Shown here in pieces: positions 54,188-64,000 of a stretch of DNA of 64,000 nucleotides (position 1 is the stretch's first letter; the number at the start of each line of letters is the position of its first letter). Source of the stretch: Craterostigma plantagineum (taxonomy: Eukaryota; Streptophyta; Magnoliopsida; Lamiales; Linderniaceae). A program made the position numbers and the translations under genes. The stretch is from NCBI GenBank assembly GCA_027422505.1, contig JAPQWV010000018.1, forward strand, positions 13,720,001 to 13,784,000, read 5' to 3'. The notes under the pieces were generated by a model. It was not told the DNA's origin and did no database searches. It was given only the letters and a program-made list of their open reading frames with translations.

Positions 54188-56174
54188 CACTACAAAAAAC
54201 CCTATTTTGGCGACTACAGTTAGCGACTATAGGGTATGTAGTCGCTAAAATAAACACATACCGACTACACAATATGGATAGCGACTGACATAACGTGGTC
54301 GCCAAAGGGGACCACAAAATTAGTTGCTGTATTTTAGTATGTCGTCACTATCTGATCTTTTCCCTGCAACCGCCAAAAATGTTCGACTAAAAAATATTCC
54401 GACTACATTTAGCGACTACAGATGCAGTCGGTAACTCCCTAACCCTAATAAAATTCCTCTTCTTCGATCATTCGGTCAGTTCTCAGTTCCCACTTCGCAA
54501 ATCAAATTGCAGCGTTCAAACCAGCCATCTGTGCGTCGCCCTCCTCGCCCCGTCCGCTCCGTCGTTCTTCGTCGCCGGGGCTTTGGCCGCACAGCTCGTC
54601 CGAGGTCGAACCAGCCACACCGCCACCCCGGATTCTCGCCGGATCTTCAGGTCTCGCCGTCTTGTCGCCCTCCTCTGCGTGTCACCCTCCTCGCCCCGTC
54701 CCCTCTGTCGTTGCTTCGTCGCCGGTGCTTTGGCCGCACAGCTCGTCCGAGGTCGAACCAGCCACACAGCCCCGCCGGATCTACAGGTCTCGCCGTCCCG
54801 TCGCCGCCCCTGCAGTCTGAAAGGAGGGTATGTCGGAACGACGTGCTTATCTTTTATGGTCTGTTTTTCGAAATATTAGGTTTAGGTTTCTCTTATTTGG
54901 AAGAAAGATTTGTGTATTCTTTTTGTTTGTTGTTTTTGTTTGTTTGATTGACCTTTATCCCTAAATTCGTGAAGCTTTTTGCCTGATGATAACGGAACAG
55001 GCTGATTAAGACAAAGGGCTGCTCTGTTGAAGACAAAGATCAATCATTGGAGATCACATTGTTTTGCTTGTTGATCGTCTGCTAACCGAGTCAACTTTTA
55101 AAGCAGCACTAGATAAACCTAAGAAGATATAGAAGCTAGATAAACCTTTCTTGATGCCTGTGGAAGATGTCTTCACAATTCAGGCAAGATATACATTATA
55201 CATGTCATTCCTATTTGATTTGTACCGTTTGTGTTTTTCGGCTGGCATTGGAGTCAAGTCAAATGGTGTTTTCTGATTTCTTTGCTGCTCTACTTGTATT
55301 TATTTGTTTACGTTAGTAAAAAATTGGCCTCTTATCATAAACACATAAAATTGGTGGGAGTGTAGGATATGCCACGATTCTAACATGGAAGCTCCTTGTT
55401 CATGCTCGGGAAGCTTAAAGGTCTGTCCCTTTTTTCAATGTTCTTACAAAGCTGTCCCCTTCTAAAAACTAGTAACAGTTTGTAGTAATTGCTCTATCTT
55501 TTGTTTGTGTATAGTATGCTCATCGAAGATGCGTGCAAAGATGGTGTAATGAAAAGGGCGATACCACATGTGAGATATGCCATCAGACGTAAATCCGCTT
55601 TCAGATCGTCGAAGGGAGCAACATAGGTGATGATGGGGCTGCTGCTCCACATATCTCGCTGCTCGGTGAGGACCAAGACGAACCAATCGGGGGAATGCCC
55701 GTCGACGAGCTCATCGAGAAGGCCCCATGGCTGTACCAGAGTTTTTCATTTGCGTAGTTGGACTGTTCTGTTTTTATTGATTTTGTGTAGACGTGGATTA
55801 TGTTTTTTAATATATATCAATGGCTTTTTAAATTTATTCTATACTTTCAGTTTTGTTTAATTTTATTTTTATTAACTACTTAATATAATTTCCAGAAAAA
55901 AATATAAGAACTAAAAAAAAAAAAAAAACAGATTGATTTAGCGACTACAAATGTAGTCTGTAATGTAGTCGGCACCTGATTTAGCGACTACAAAAATGTA
56001 GTCGCCGTGTAGTCGCTAATCTCCGACTAAATGGCGACTGCGTGAATTTAGCGACAAGCCATATAGCGACTACAGACTGTAGTCGCAAATGTAGTCGCTA
56101 AACTGTTTTAGCGACTAATTTTGGGTGTTTAACGACTAATACTTGTAGTCGCTAAAAGCGTTTTTTTTGTAGTG
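54188..56174. mobile_element. CACTA non-autonomous element, 1,987 bp, TSD ACG
   Basis: Starts CACTACAAAAAACCC and ends TTTTTTTTGTAGTG, with ACG at 54185-54187 and 56175-56177. GCGACTA/TAGTCGC words fill about 230 bp at the left and 230 bp at the right end in both orientations. The interior (about 54480-55900) is non-repetitive, with a GC-rich 146-bp tandem duplication and an mRNA-like texture, but no transposase motif. Confidence 0.96.
54531..54830 (+). repeat. 146-bp tandem duplication inside the CACTA
   Basis: CCTCCTCGCCCCGTCC...TTTGGCCGCACAGCTCGTCC...AGGTCTCGCCGTC occurs twice with an offset of 146 bp (landmark at 54541 and 54687). ORFs through it are Arg/Ser/Pro-rich in all frames and look like composition effects. 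It may be a captured GC-rich host leader. Confidence 0.85.
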
Positions 56175-57925
56175 ACGTACCGCCGTGATAGCCGAATCTC
56201 CTGTCACTCCCTATCTCTGACTATAGAATATTCATGTTCGGTGCTTTCATCTTCAACAGGATCTGAATCAGGTTCTGGCTCTTTCTCATCATGATCTGTT
56301 GAACTCGTAGCAGGATCAACTGAAAAATATTTATTGATCTCGAGCTCCATCTCGTTCTGTACACCATCCTTCCTTTCATGATTAGAGAGATTGGTAGACT
56401 CTTTTGAAGGATGTAACAAAAGACTCGTTAAATGTTATATCTCTGGTAATTATAAATTTAGATGACTTGGGATCATGGTTATATAGTCTATATCCTTTCA
56501 TCCCTGAAGAGTAACCGAGAAAAATACACTTCTTAGCTCTAGGCTCTAACTTTCCATCGTTTACATGCATATAAACTGGGCACCCAAATATTCTTAAGTT
56601 GGAGTAATCAGCAGGAGTACCTGACCATACTTCCTCAGGAGTCTTTGAAATTGATCGGTGAACTTGATGAGCGGTTGAAAATATAACATGCTGTGGCGAT
56701 AGCTTCAGCCCAAAAGATCATTTGTCAACCCAGCATTGGAGATCATACATCGATCTCTCTCTAAAAGCGTTCGGTTCATGCGCTCGGCAACACCATTTTG
56801 ATGAGGCATCATTCGAACAGTGTGATGTCGAGCAATTCCTTCATTCTTGCAAATTTCTTTGAACTCGCTTCCACAAAATTCTAAGCCGTTATCTGTCCGC
56901 AATCGCTTTATTTGTTTTCCTGTCTGCTATTCAATCGAAGATTTCCGTTGTTTAAACATTAGGAAACATCACTCTTCTGTTTAAGAAAATAGATCCAAAC
57001 TTTCCTTGAAAAATTATCAATGAAAGTCAACATATATCTTGCACAACCTTTGGAGTGACACGAGAAAGACCCCATACATCATAATGACTATAGTCCAAAG
57101 TACATTTCGTCATGTGGACAGCAGGCAAATTGAAGTTGACATGTTTTTGCTTCCCAAAAATACAGTGTTTGCAAGAGTCCATCTTACCAGTACTTTGACC
57201 ACAAAGTAGACTCCCCTTGCTTAAAGTCGTCAAGTCCTTTTCTCCCATGTGTCCAAGTCGCATACGCCATAATCTCATGGTATCATCCTCCGAGGATATC
57301 GAAACTGCAGCGAAACCTGTAACTGTAGTTCCCTGCAAAATATATATAATTTCCAGACCTACAAGTTTTCATCACGAAAAGAGCACCTCTGGCAATTTTC
57401 AAAACTCCACCTTCACATGAGAACAAGCACCCTTGAGATTCAAGTGTGCCTAAAGAGGTAAGATTTCTCTTCATAGATGGAACGTGTCTGACTTCTGTGA
57501 GTGTTCGCTAAATCAATAATGATGGAATCGAATTTATCAAGATGCGAAAGAATAGAAGTACCTTCCGTCATTTTCATACTGTAACGCTTCTGCTTAAACA
57601 AAGCCGATTCTCCTTAGTCTTCTTCATGTAGATAGCTTTTAACGCCTCCCACATACCCATGACCGTCGTCTCCGCGGCAATTTCTTGTAAAACCTCGTAA
57701 GAGAGATCTAATATATTAGCCGATCTGACTTTCTTGTCCAATTCATTAAATTGAGCGTCTTTCATTTTCGGTTTCTTATTTTCTCCATCGAGCGCCACCT
57801 CAAAATCGTCTTGAATGGGTATGGCCTCCATCTTGAGACTCCACATTGCAAAGCTGACATTTTTGCCGAACTTTTCAATTGACATTTTTGTTATCGTCAT
57901 GGTGGCTAAAAAATAATCGGGTTGG

Positions 57926-57937
57926 CTCTGATACCAA
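57926..57937 (-). other. Copia primer-binding site
   Basis: On - TGGTATCAGAGC three bases after the end of the 5' LTR; initiator tRNA-Met type. Confidence 0.92.
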
Positions 57938-57940
57938 TTT

Positions 57941-58301
57941 GTTAGGATATTTGATCCCCGATAATATATTTGCCCGAGAAATGACGATAATAAATAAAGA
58001 GACGAAAAAGAAATTTGGACAGTAGACACGGTATTTACGTTGTTCGGTCATAATGACCTACGTTAGGCAATATTTGCCTCGAACTTGCATGTGAAAGCAC
58101 CCAAGACATTCCGCACGCATTTGACAACTAATACAGCAACCTGATAACAAATCAAAGATGAGATCTTATAGTTTGATTTCTTTGACTTTTCAAGCATCCG
58201 GTCGTATCAGTGCGGCCTCCAATGAGAATTTGCTTTTGAATATTCTCCTTTAGTTTATCCCTTAGTATTAAAATCTTCACTATACAAAGGTCACACTACC
58301 A
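57941..58301 (-). repeat. Copia 5' LTR (361 bp, internally deleted)
   Basis: Aligns to the 532-bp LTR at 51991 but lacks about 171 bp between GACCTACGT and TAGGCAATATT, including the TATA-like box. It therefore probably cannot drive transcription. Confidence 0.9.
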
Positions 58302-58382
58302 TGTATGTAGTCGAGAACTCCGCCGAAGTAGTCGACTCCACTTCATCGGTAGTTTGGTGACGATGTGAAGAGTATCAGCCAT

Positions 58383-58945
58383 TTTTTGGGATATGTTATG
58401 ATCGTTCTGTCTTCTATTTTTCCCCCATCGATATGTGTGTATATATAGTTGATGGTTGATTGGTAATTGGTCTAAACATAGATTTGGGAATCAATGATTT
58501 TAGTAATTTGCCTTTTGTTTTCAAGTTAATTGACAATGGGTTTATTATAACATTGGCTGACGGGCATATCTAAGGAAGGCTTGGCTGGCTTGATTATTAC
58601 AATAATTAATAGATATATGCATATTCGTCCCATATAAGAGGTTAGATTCGTTGTTTGATCGATTCATAGGAAGTCCAAGGTATCATCTTACATCATATTT
58701 GGAATAATATATGGAAATACGAAAGCAAACATGTGGATAATTCTATTGGCACCCACTTCTTTTTTCTATCTGCATCCCTAATAATGGAAGTTATTAAATA
58801 CTTCTATATTTAAAGTTTACCACTTTATTAATTACTTTCTCTAACTTTCCTTGAAAAGAACTTAATAACCCTATTTGTATAGTTTTATTTGGAAAGTGGC
58901 TGAGAAAAAAAACGCGTGATCACTGAATAAATTGATGGTTTTGGC
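58383..58945. other. Upstream flank of the GRAS pseudogene
   Basis: AT-rich; no gene. It should contain the former GRAS promoter; a TATATATAG-like element on + near 58438 is not informative. Confidence 0.4.
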
Positions 58946-59117
58946 TAGGGGTGTTCAAAAGTCGATTAACCGACCGAACGAATCGAAAACCGAAAGTTCG
59001 GTATGAACCGAATACCGACCAAAGAGGTTCGGTTCGATTTTAGGTTCTTAAAAATAGAAAACCGAAACTTTTGGTTTTTACAGTTCGTTAATTCGGTTAC
59101 CAAATAAAAAAACAGAA

Positions 59118-59161
<44 letters not shown>

Positions 59162-59684
59162 CAAGTCAAGCGCATTAATATACACAACAATGTAAGTGTT
59201 TGGGCCTGTAACTAGCCCATGTTGCTTAATTTATTATTAAAATATTATTGTTTCTCAAAAAACAGCTAAAAATGCCGTCGTCCACCAGTCGAGTATTCCA
59301 ATAGAATTGATCGATTTAAGGGTGTTAGGTTTTTTTTTATGCTTTTGATTCTCCCATATGTCTGTAAGGCCATATGCTGTTAGGCTTATCTAAGATTTTT
59401 AGGTTGTTTTTAATGTTTTGTTCTCTGTTCAGGTTTTGATTGATTCAATTTTTAGAGTTTAACATTTACGTTTTTGAGCTCATGGTATTGTTCGATGCCT
59501 GCTACTATACTATTTCAACTGCATCCTTTTTTCTTAATTTGGGTTTTTCGGTCGGTAACCAAAAACGAAAAAAAAAAAAAAAAATCGGTACCGAAACCGA
59601 ACCGATTAAGTTCGGTTCGGTATTCGGTTTTCAAATTCTACGTCCGAACGGTTCGGTTAGGTTTTTACCGAATAAACAACCCTA
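58946..59684. mobile_element. hAT-like element with CGAACCG words
   Basis: Ends TAGGGGTGTTCAAAA and GAATAAACAACCCTA. Flanking GTTTTGGC and GACTTGGC agree at 6 of 8 positions. CCGAAC/GGTTCGG words in both orientations crowd the ends. It contains an AT microsatellite at 59119-59158 and ordinary AT-rich DNA in the middle. Close in design to 61605-62373. Confidence 0.82.
59119..59158. repeat. (AT)n microsatellite
   Basis: About 20 AT units within the hAT-like element. Confidence 0.95.
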
Positions 59685-59908
59685 GACTTGGCTTATCGTT
59701 GGAGATGATGTATTGACATGATCATCATGGTAATTGGTATACAATTGATTAAAACTCCAATGAATAATATATTATATACAATTGAACTCCTTCAACAAAA
59801 GAAAAGAGACAATCATCACGACTTGTAATGACATGAAAACCAATATGATCTTTAGCTAATTGTTTCTTATTTATGTGTAAATATTTATGTTATATACATA
59901 TTGTATTA

Positions 59909-60141
59909 CTAACTCCGTCCCGGTAACTTTTATACATTTTACTAAATCGGGCGTCCCACTATCTTTTATACATTTCCATATTTAGTAAAAAACCATCACA
60001 CACAATCAATATAATAATATTAAATATTCTTAAAAGACGTGTCACACCATACACTTTTCTACCTCTATCTTATTAAAATATTCAGTTTCTTAAAAACCGT
60101 GCCGGAATCCAAATGTACAAAATTTATTGGGACGGAGGGAG
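59909..60141. mobile_element. Stowaway (Tc1/mariner) MITE, TSD TA
   Basis: Ends CTAACTCCGTCCC and GGGACGGAGGGAG, the well-known Stowaway terminus, flanked by TA. 233 bp, foldback, non-coding. Confidence 0.93.
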
Positions 60142-60230
60142 TAAAATAAAATAAATATTTATATCACTAATTTAAAACTATTAATATGTTTAAAATTAAT
60201 ATAAAATTTCAATGATTATAAGGAGATATA

Positions 60231-61265
60231 CATTTTTTTTCGAAACGATAGGTGGTATTAATCAACAAAAATACAGGGCCTGAATTGTCTAATGGGTCTC
60301 TTCGGTGACAGTTGTATCCGGTAGACAACAAATGCTCACATAGGAGCATAACACGACAAAGTGACAAAAGCAGACAGGAAATGAAATAAACCTCGAACAT
60401 AGACAAAAGAACTATAGAACATACCACAAAAGGCTATTAATCCAAATCTACAGTACTCTATACTTTCTTTTTCCAACGACTCGAGGCCCTCGTCTTCATC
60501 GGATGAGGCTCCACAATGGGAGAAAGGGCTCCACAATGGAAGAAGAGAGCTCTTGACCCAATGATCGGCAAAAATGAGCTCCACAATAGTGGTCGGTGGC
60601 GAAAGGTGGCAAAATGTGGTGGTGAGTGACGGACGACGTGCGGCTGCTACGAGGCGGCGGAGGTTAGAGAACACAAGGATTTTTTTTAAAATATATAAAT
60701 CAAAGAAAAAAGAGAGAAATAACAAACGAAGCTCCCCCACCTCCACTGAGGTGGAGGAGAATAGAGCTGTCAATTTTGCGGGCCCACGGTCTGCAAAGCC
60801 CGCATCCGCATCTGGCGGGGCGAAGCGGGCCTTAAAAACTGGGGCCCGCCAATTTTAATGAAATAATTTAATATTTATTTTAAATTTAAAATTAATTTAT
60901 TGATGATATATTAATTAATTATGATATTTATTAGATGTAAATGTGCCATTAATTATATATTTATTAATAACCATTAATTATGCTATAGTTAATGAATTAT
61001 TAATTAAATTCCCTAATTAATCTATATATTAAACATATAATTTATTTTATATAATATACAAAAAATAATAGCTGGCGGGCTGACCCGCTGGCGAGCCCGC
61101 CCCGCCCGCCATTTGGCGGGCCTAAAAAGAATTGCAGTCCGCAGGCTGCGGGCCGAATTGACATGTCTAGAGGAGTAGGAGGAAAGGAGATGAGGTAGTG
61201 GCTAGCTAGGTTTTTTTTTGTGTGTGTGGAGATGTTTTGGGAAGTGAGAGAGGAAGTTACAGAAA
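60231..61265 (-). mobile_element. LINE-like retroposon on the minus strand, 16-bp TSD
   Basis: ATTATAAGGAGATATA occurs at 60215-60230 and 61266-61281. The insert ends on - with TATCGTTTCGAAAAAAAATG, a LINE-like 3' end with a short A tail, and begins with a pyrimidine-rich leader. A long variable-size TSD plus 3' A tract is the signature of target-primed reverse transcription. Without the nested element at 60762 it is about 630 bp. It has no reverse transcriptase, so it is a truncated LINE, a SINE-like element or a retrocopy. The 145-codon ORF across it is unlikely to be a real protein. Confidence 0.72.
60762..61169. mobile_element. hAT-like element with GCGGGCC words, nested in the retroposon
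   Basis: Ends TAGAGCTGTCAATTT and AATTGACATGTCTA. Flanks GAGGAGAA and GAGGAGTA (7 of 8). GCGGGC/GCCCGC words occupy both ends; AT-rich centre; no ORF. Confidence 0.85.
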
Positions 61266-61281
61266 ATTATAAGGAGATATA

Positions 61282-61604
61282 AATTGAAAAGCAAATTAAA
61301 TATAATATTAATTTGTTGAATTATGGAATTAATGTTGTTGAATTATATGAAAAATAAAATAGTTAAATGATAATTGTTGAATTCATGTGGTTGGGTAACA
61401 TAAGACCCCAAATTCCTTTGAGAAGTCCCCACTGGGGTCTTACTCCATGACTATCGTTGTCGGTGGGTTTGAGACGTACCTATCTTGCCTCGGGATTAGT
61501 CCCACATCTGGAGTATATGCCGGTTAGCCCATAGCCAGGCTGTGTGAGACCCGCAATGTATTCACCTATTTAACATGAATCTTGGTGAAATCATTGCAAA
61601 AATC
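61282..61604. other. Non-coding flank with a repeat patch
   Basis: 61390-61560 holds a repeat-like patch (ACTATCGTT, AGTCCCACATCTGG) related to 50010-50280; the rest is AT-rich. The last 8 bases (61597-61604) are the target duplication of the next element. Confidence 0.4.
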
Positions 61605-62373
61605 TAGGGGTGTTCAAATTTCGGATAAAACCAAAATAACCGTTCGAACCGAAAAGAACCAAACCGAAAATAACCGATCCGAAAAAACCGAACTGAATTG
61701 TAAAAAATCGAACCGAACCAAATTAAAATGGTTCGAATATTGGATTAAGCATACGTAAAACTGAAAACCGAAAAACCGAACCTAAATTATCATACTACAT
61801 TAAAAATAGAGAAATATTAAAAATCATTTGTTTTCTCCCATAACGTAAACAACACAGTAAATATAATTTCATTGTTATACTTTTTTTCATTTGTAGGTGA
61901 TGTTTTCTCACCATCAAATACTGTTTTTCTCCCAAATAATTTGTAGTATCTTCAGATGAATGTTTTTATATTTTGGTTAGATTTTGTTCTATTTTCATGA
62001 TCTTTTTTTTTCGGACCTTTGAGTTGTTTTTGCTACATGTCACGTTCCACAAATCTTCTTCGTCTGTTCCAGGTAATGGTAAGGATTCAGGGAAGATCTC
62101 AGGGCGTATTGTTGATTCAGATATGCATGATGTTGGACGTTTCCTTAACCGACTTCAACCATAAATTGTTTTATATATTTTCAGCTCATAATATTTTGTT
62201 GATATTAAATTCCTAACCGAAAAACCGAAGCGAAAAAAATCGAACCGAATTGTAAAAAACCGAACCGTACCAAATTAAAACGATTCGATATCGGATTAAG
62301 CATACGTAAAACCGGAAAACGAATAACGAACCGAAATTATAAAAAGAACCAAACCGACCAATGAACACCCCTA
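61605..62373. mobile_element. hAT-like element with CCGAACC words, TSD CAAAAATC
   Basis: Ends TAGGGGTGTTCAAAT and CAATGAACACCCCTA. Perfect 8-bp CAAAAATC at 61597-61604 and 62374-62381. Dense AACCGAA/CCGAACC words lie in both subterminal regions. The interior has mRNA-like segments but no domain. Confidence 0.92.
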
Positions 62374-62381
62374 CAAAAATC

Positions 62382-62895
62382 TAGCGCGTGTGTGAAATAT
62401 ATTTACTTTTAGAAACATATTTATTAACATTTTCACACACGTATATAATAGTAATGATAATTGAAATGTTGTTATGTCAATTACATCACTTTTTTTTTTC
62501 CAACGATAAGCACCTGGGTGATTCTTCTCTTTGAAAATTCTATGAATAAAAAAATTCAATCTCCTCTCTCAATTTACTCCCCACTTGTAAAAATAGTAAG
62601 GAAAACACCTTTTCATTTGTTTCCTACTTCACTCTTGTAGGAGAGGCCTTTACCAAGAAGTCAAAGGTCTTTGAAATTTAATATGGAAGTGAAGAGTAAT
62701 AATAATATAATAAATCTGAATTCTGATTTATAGTATGCCCCAGCATTCATTTTTCAAACTTTGGATAATGTCTTTATTTTTTCTGTATTTAGTCCTCTCT
62801 TCATGAGAAGTTTTTCTTTCCTTTTATAGGGTGAGTGTTACTACTACTAGGAATCTTTTAGATATTTTTTTTTTGGGAAGAGGGAATCCTTTAAA
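62382..62895. other. AT-rich intergenic stretch
   Basis: Nothing recognisable apart from its last 10 bases (62886-62895), which form the left target duplication of the next MITE. Confidence 0.5.
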
Positions 62896-63311
62896 GGTGA
62901 AACTTCACTTAAATCTATGTTTGGCAAACTATCTATCACATAACTCCCCAGTAAGAGAAAAATATCACTTAACTCCCCGTTTCACTGTTTGTACCAGTTT
63001 CTTCAGTCACACTGTACCTTTCTGTGTTTATATTGTGTACCGCAGTACGTTGATATAGTGTATCTAAATGTATTGTACGGTGTACCTGCGGCGGATCGGG
63101 CGACAATCTGAGAAAAAATTAGGTACACTGTAACTACGCATTTAGGTACATTATAGCAACGTACTGTGGTACATAATACAAACATAGAAAGATACAGCGT
63201 GACTTCAAAATGTAGTAGGAACAGTGAAATGGGGAGTTAAGTGATACTTTTCTCTGAATTGGGAGTTATGTGATAGAAAGTTTGCAAATAGGGATTTAAG
63301 TGAAAGTGTCC
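62896..63311. mobile_element. MULE-type foldback MITE, 9-10 bp TSD
   Basis: Left GGTGAAACTTCACTTAAATC and right GATTTAAGTGAAAGTGTCC are inverted; CTATCACATAACTCCC and GGGAGTTATGTGATAG pair further in. Flanks ATCCTTTAAA (62886-62895) and ATCTTTTAAA (63312-63321) differ at one base. GTAC words are clustered in the centre. It is related in style to the MITEs at 10773, 16465 and 32197. Confidence 0.85.
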
Positions 63312-63321
63312 ATCTTTTAAA

Positions 63322-64000
63322 TAATTTAAACTTTGTTAATTTTCAATAAAAAATAAACTAATACTTTCTCGAATTCCCATCGGGCCTTGGATCATAAAGA
63401 AACACATACATTATATATACTAGTACTCTTTGCACACTAATTTAAAATAATTACTTGAAATTATAATTAAATTTAATTATGTATATATAAATTATAATAG
63501 TAAAAGGTACAAGAATCTTAAAAAGGTAGTAAGAATTTTTTTTATATTACTATTAATTTTTTCGTGAAATTGACCGACCAATTGGCAGGTTGTGACCACC
63601 CATCACCCTTAATAAAATAAATAGATAAAATAGATATAGAAACATGAGCACGAGGGGACATCTATCATTCATTCTAATTGCACCCTCTTAAATGGATGCC
63701 ACATATCTCTTATGATAACGTTGAAGTTCGAAGAAATGCTGAAAATTATCATCGTCCATCTTCTTTATTTCTCCGCCTGCGCAGTGCATTATTAGAGCAT
63801 CGATATTTGTTAATTTATATGCCAAACTAAGAAGTAACAGAATCCAGACAATATCTGTTAATTTATATGCTTATAATATTGTTCCAAGCAATTGTCGGTC
63901 GCATGATATACAAGATGTATTGATGGCATGAAAATAAGACTATTTGTTATTCTGCAAGAATCGTACGTCCGTTTAATGTTTTGAGAAGACAAAATTTCAC
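63322..64000. other. AT-rich end of window
   Basis: No supported gene, RNA or repeat boundary. Confidence 0.5.

Larger units (their letters stand above)
52889..57900 (-). pseudogene. Copia gag-pol remnant, interrupted by CACTA
   Basis: Gag starts at ATG 57900 (MTITKMSIEKFGKNVSFAMW) and breaks near 57600. The zinc knuckle and protease are missing: gag runs into the pre-integrase region (LWRMRLGHM ... CKHCIFGKQKH, 57280-57140). The integrase core is at 56902-56705 (RTDNGLEFCGSEF, QNGVAERMNRTLLE), followed by KCIFLGYSSGMKGYRLY near 56500. The CACTA lies at 54188-56174. Reverse transcriptase remains are at 53990-53298 (LDVDDMLIAAKN where YVDDM is usual). RNase H is at 53284-52889 (VDSGYAGDLDKRRSLTGYVF, STTEVEYMA). 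Many frameshifts and stops; inactive. Confidence 0.88.
51991..58301 (-). mobile_element. Copia retrotransposon in the GRAS gene, TSD TGTAT
   Basis: Two LTRs, 57941-58301 (5') and 51991-52522 (3'), flank decayed gag-pol on -. Perfect 5-bp duplications TGTAT lie at 51986-51990 and 58302-58306. LTR ends are TGTTAG...CTAACA-like; the outermost bases have mutated in both copies. A CACTA element sits inside pol. Confidence 0.93.
50888..58382 (-). pseudogene. GRAS-family (SCL9/14/33-like) pseudogene, split by a Copia insertion
   Basis: The 5' piece is 58382-58307 and the 3' piece 51985-50888, with the Copia between. Across the join VLDYI meets QMLMEE, the conserved SCL N-terminal motif. Later pieces in shifting frames: RKCLYEALVNN, EKYDISLLC, the LHR1 start DLMGLLGICTQAI, HYFANGLEAQI, the VHIID-type IHVVDLGILNGFQWPCLIQG, then PKLKITSIDFPQSGFRPAG and CLSSYYKRFGVPFEYK. 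After FEYK the sequence jumps to DEDGKWIIQGWKGRVLYALS and stops at 50888. LHR2, PFYRE and most of SAW are therefore deleted. There are frameshifts near 51535 and 51120, and a TAG at about 51060. GRAS proteins are transcriptional regulators; this copy cannot make one. Confidence 0.88.

Noticed and set aside
54507..54947. Pro/Arg-rich 146-aa ORF
   Set aside because: It runs through the 146-bp tandem duplication inside a CACTA element, with equally long ORFs in other frames; no domain.
60336..60773. 145-aa ORF as a membrane protein gene
   Set aside because: It spans the LINE-like retroposon and the start of a nested hAT-like element; hydrophobicity reflects T-rich sequence.

Overview
The window is nuclear DNA of a flowering plant, almost certainly a eudicot. 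It has spliced plant genes with plant-type introns (an LBD/LOB-domain gene and a homocysteine S-methyltransferase), a GRAS pseudogene, and plant Copia, Gypsy-like, MULE, CACTA, hAT, PIF/Harbinger, Stowaway, Helitron and LINE remnants. The species cannot be named from the sequence. Base composition is AT-rich, broken by GC-rich islands inside transposons.

Only two genes look intact. One is a class II LBD transcription-factor gene (12343-13389, +, 2 exons, 247 aa). The other is a homocysteine S-methyltransferase gene (17478-21161, -, 7 exons, 333 aa) whose introns hold transposon insertions. The rest is mobile DNA in nested layers.

Layout. 1 to about 10.7 kb: a large Mutator-like element. It has an intact transposase on +, a decayed DUF1985/Ulp1-protease-like gene on -, a DEK_C-domain fragment that looks captured from a host gene, and several arrays of a GGGTCCC-cored minisatellite. 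10.7-12.0 kb: two MITEs. 12.2-13.4 kb: LBD gene. 13.4-17.5 kb: gene-poor, with MITEs and a Helitron end. 17.5-21.2 kb: HMT gene. 21.4-32.6 kb: two long non-autonomous elements built of degenerate tandem repeats rich in GGTAC/TACCA words, a near-perfect 722-bp foldback between them, and a 429-bp MULE-type MITE. 32.2-43.8 kb: a second Mutator element carrying a plant-mobile-domain (PMD) gene (+) and a transposase N-terminal fragment (-). It was struck by a hAT-like element and by an LTR with an ACGTA target duplication; that LTR was itself hit by a CACTA element and a Copia element. 44-50 kb: Helitron ends, a SIRE-like Copia LTR, a second Copia LTR with primer-binding site, and unclassified repeats. 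50.9-58.4 kb: a GRAS pseudogene (-) split by a 6.3-kb Copia element (TSD TGTAT), itself split by a 1,987-bp CACTA element (TSD ACG). 58.4-64.0 kb: hAT-like elements, a Stowaway MITE, a LINE-like retroposon with a 16-bp target duplication, and a MULE-type MITE.

Most insertions can be given base-level ends because the target-site duplications are still visible. A recurring theme is that each non-autonomous element has its ends filled with its own short word in both orientations (GGGTCCC, GGTACC, GCGACTA, GCGACGG, GAGCTC, CGGGTA, CCGAACC, CCTAGGCG, CGATCGAT).
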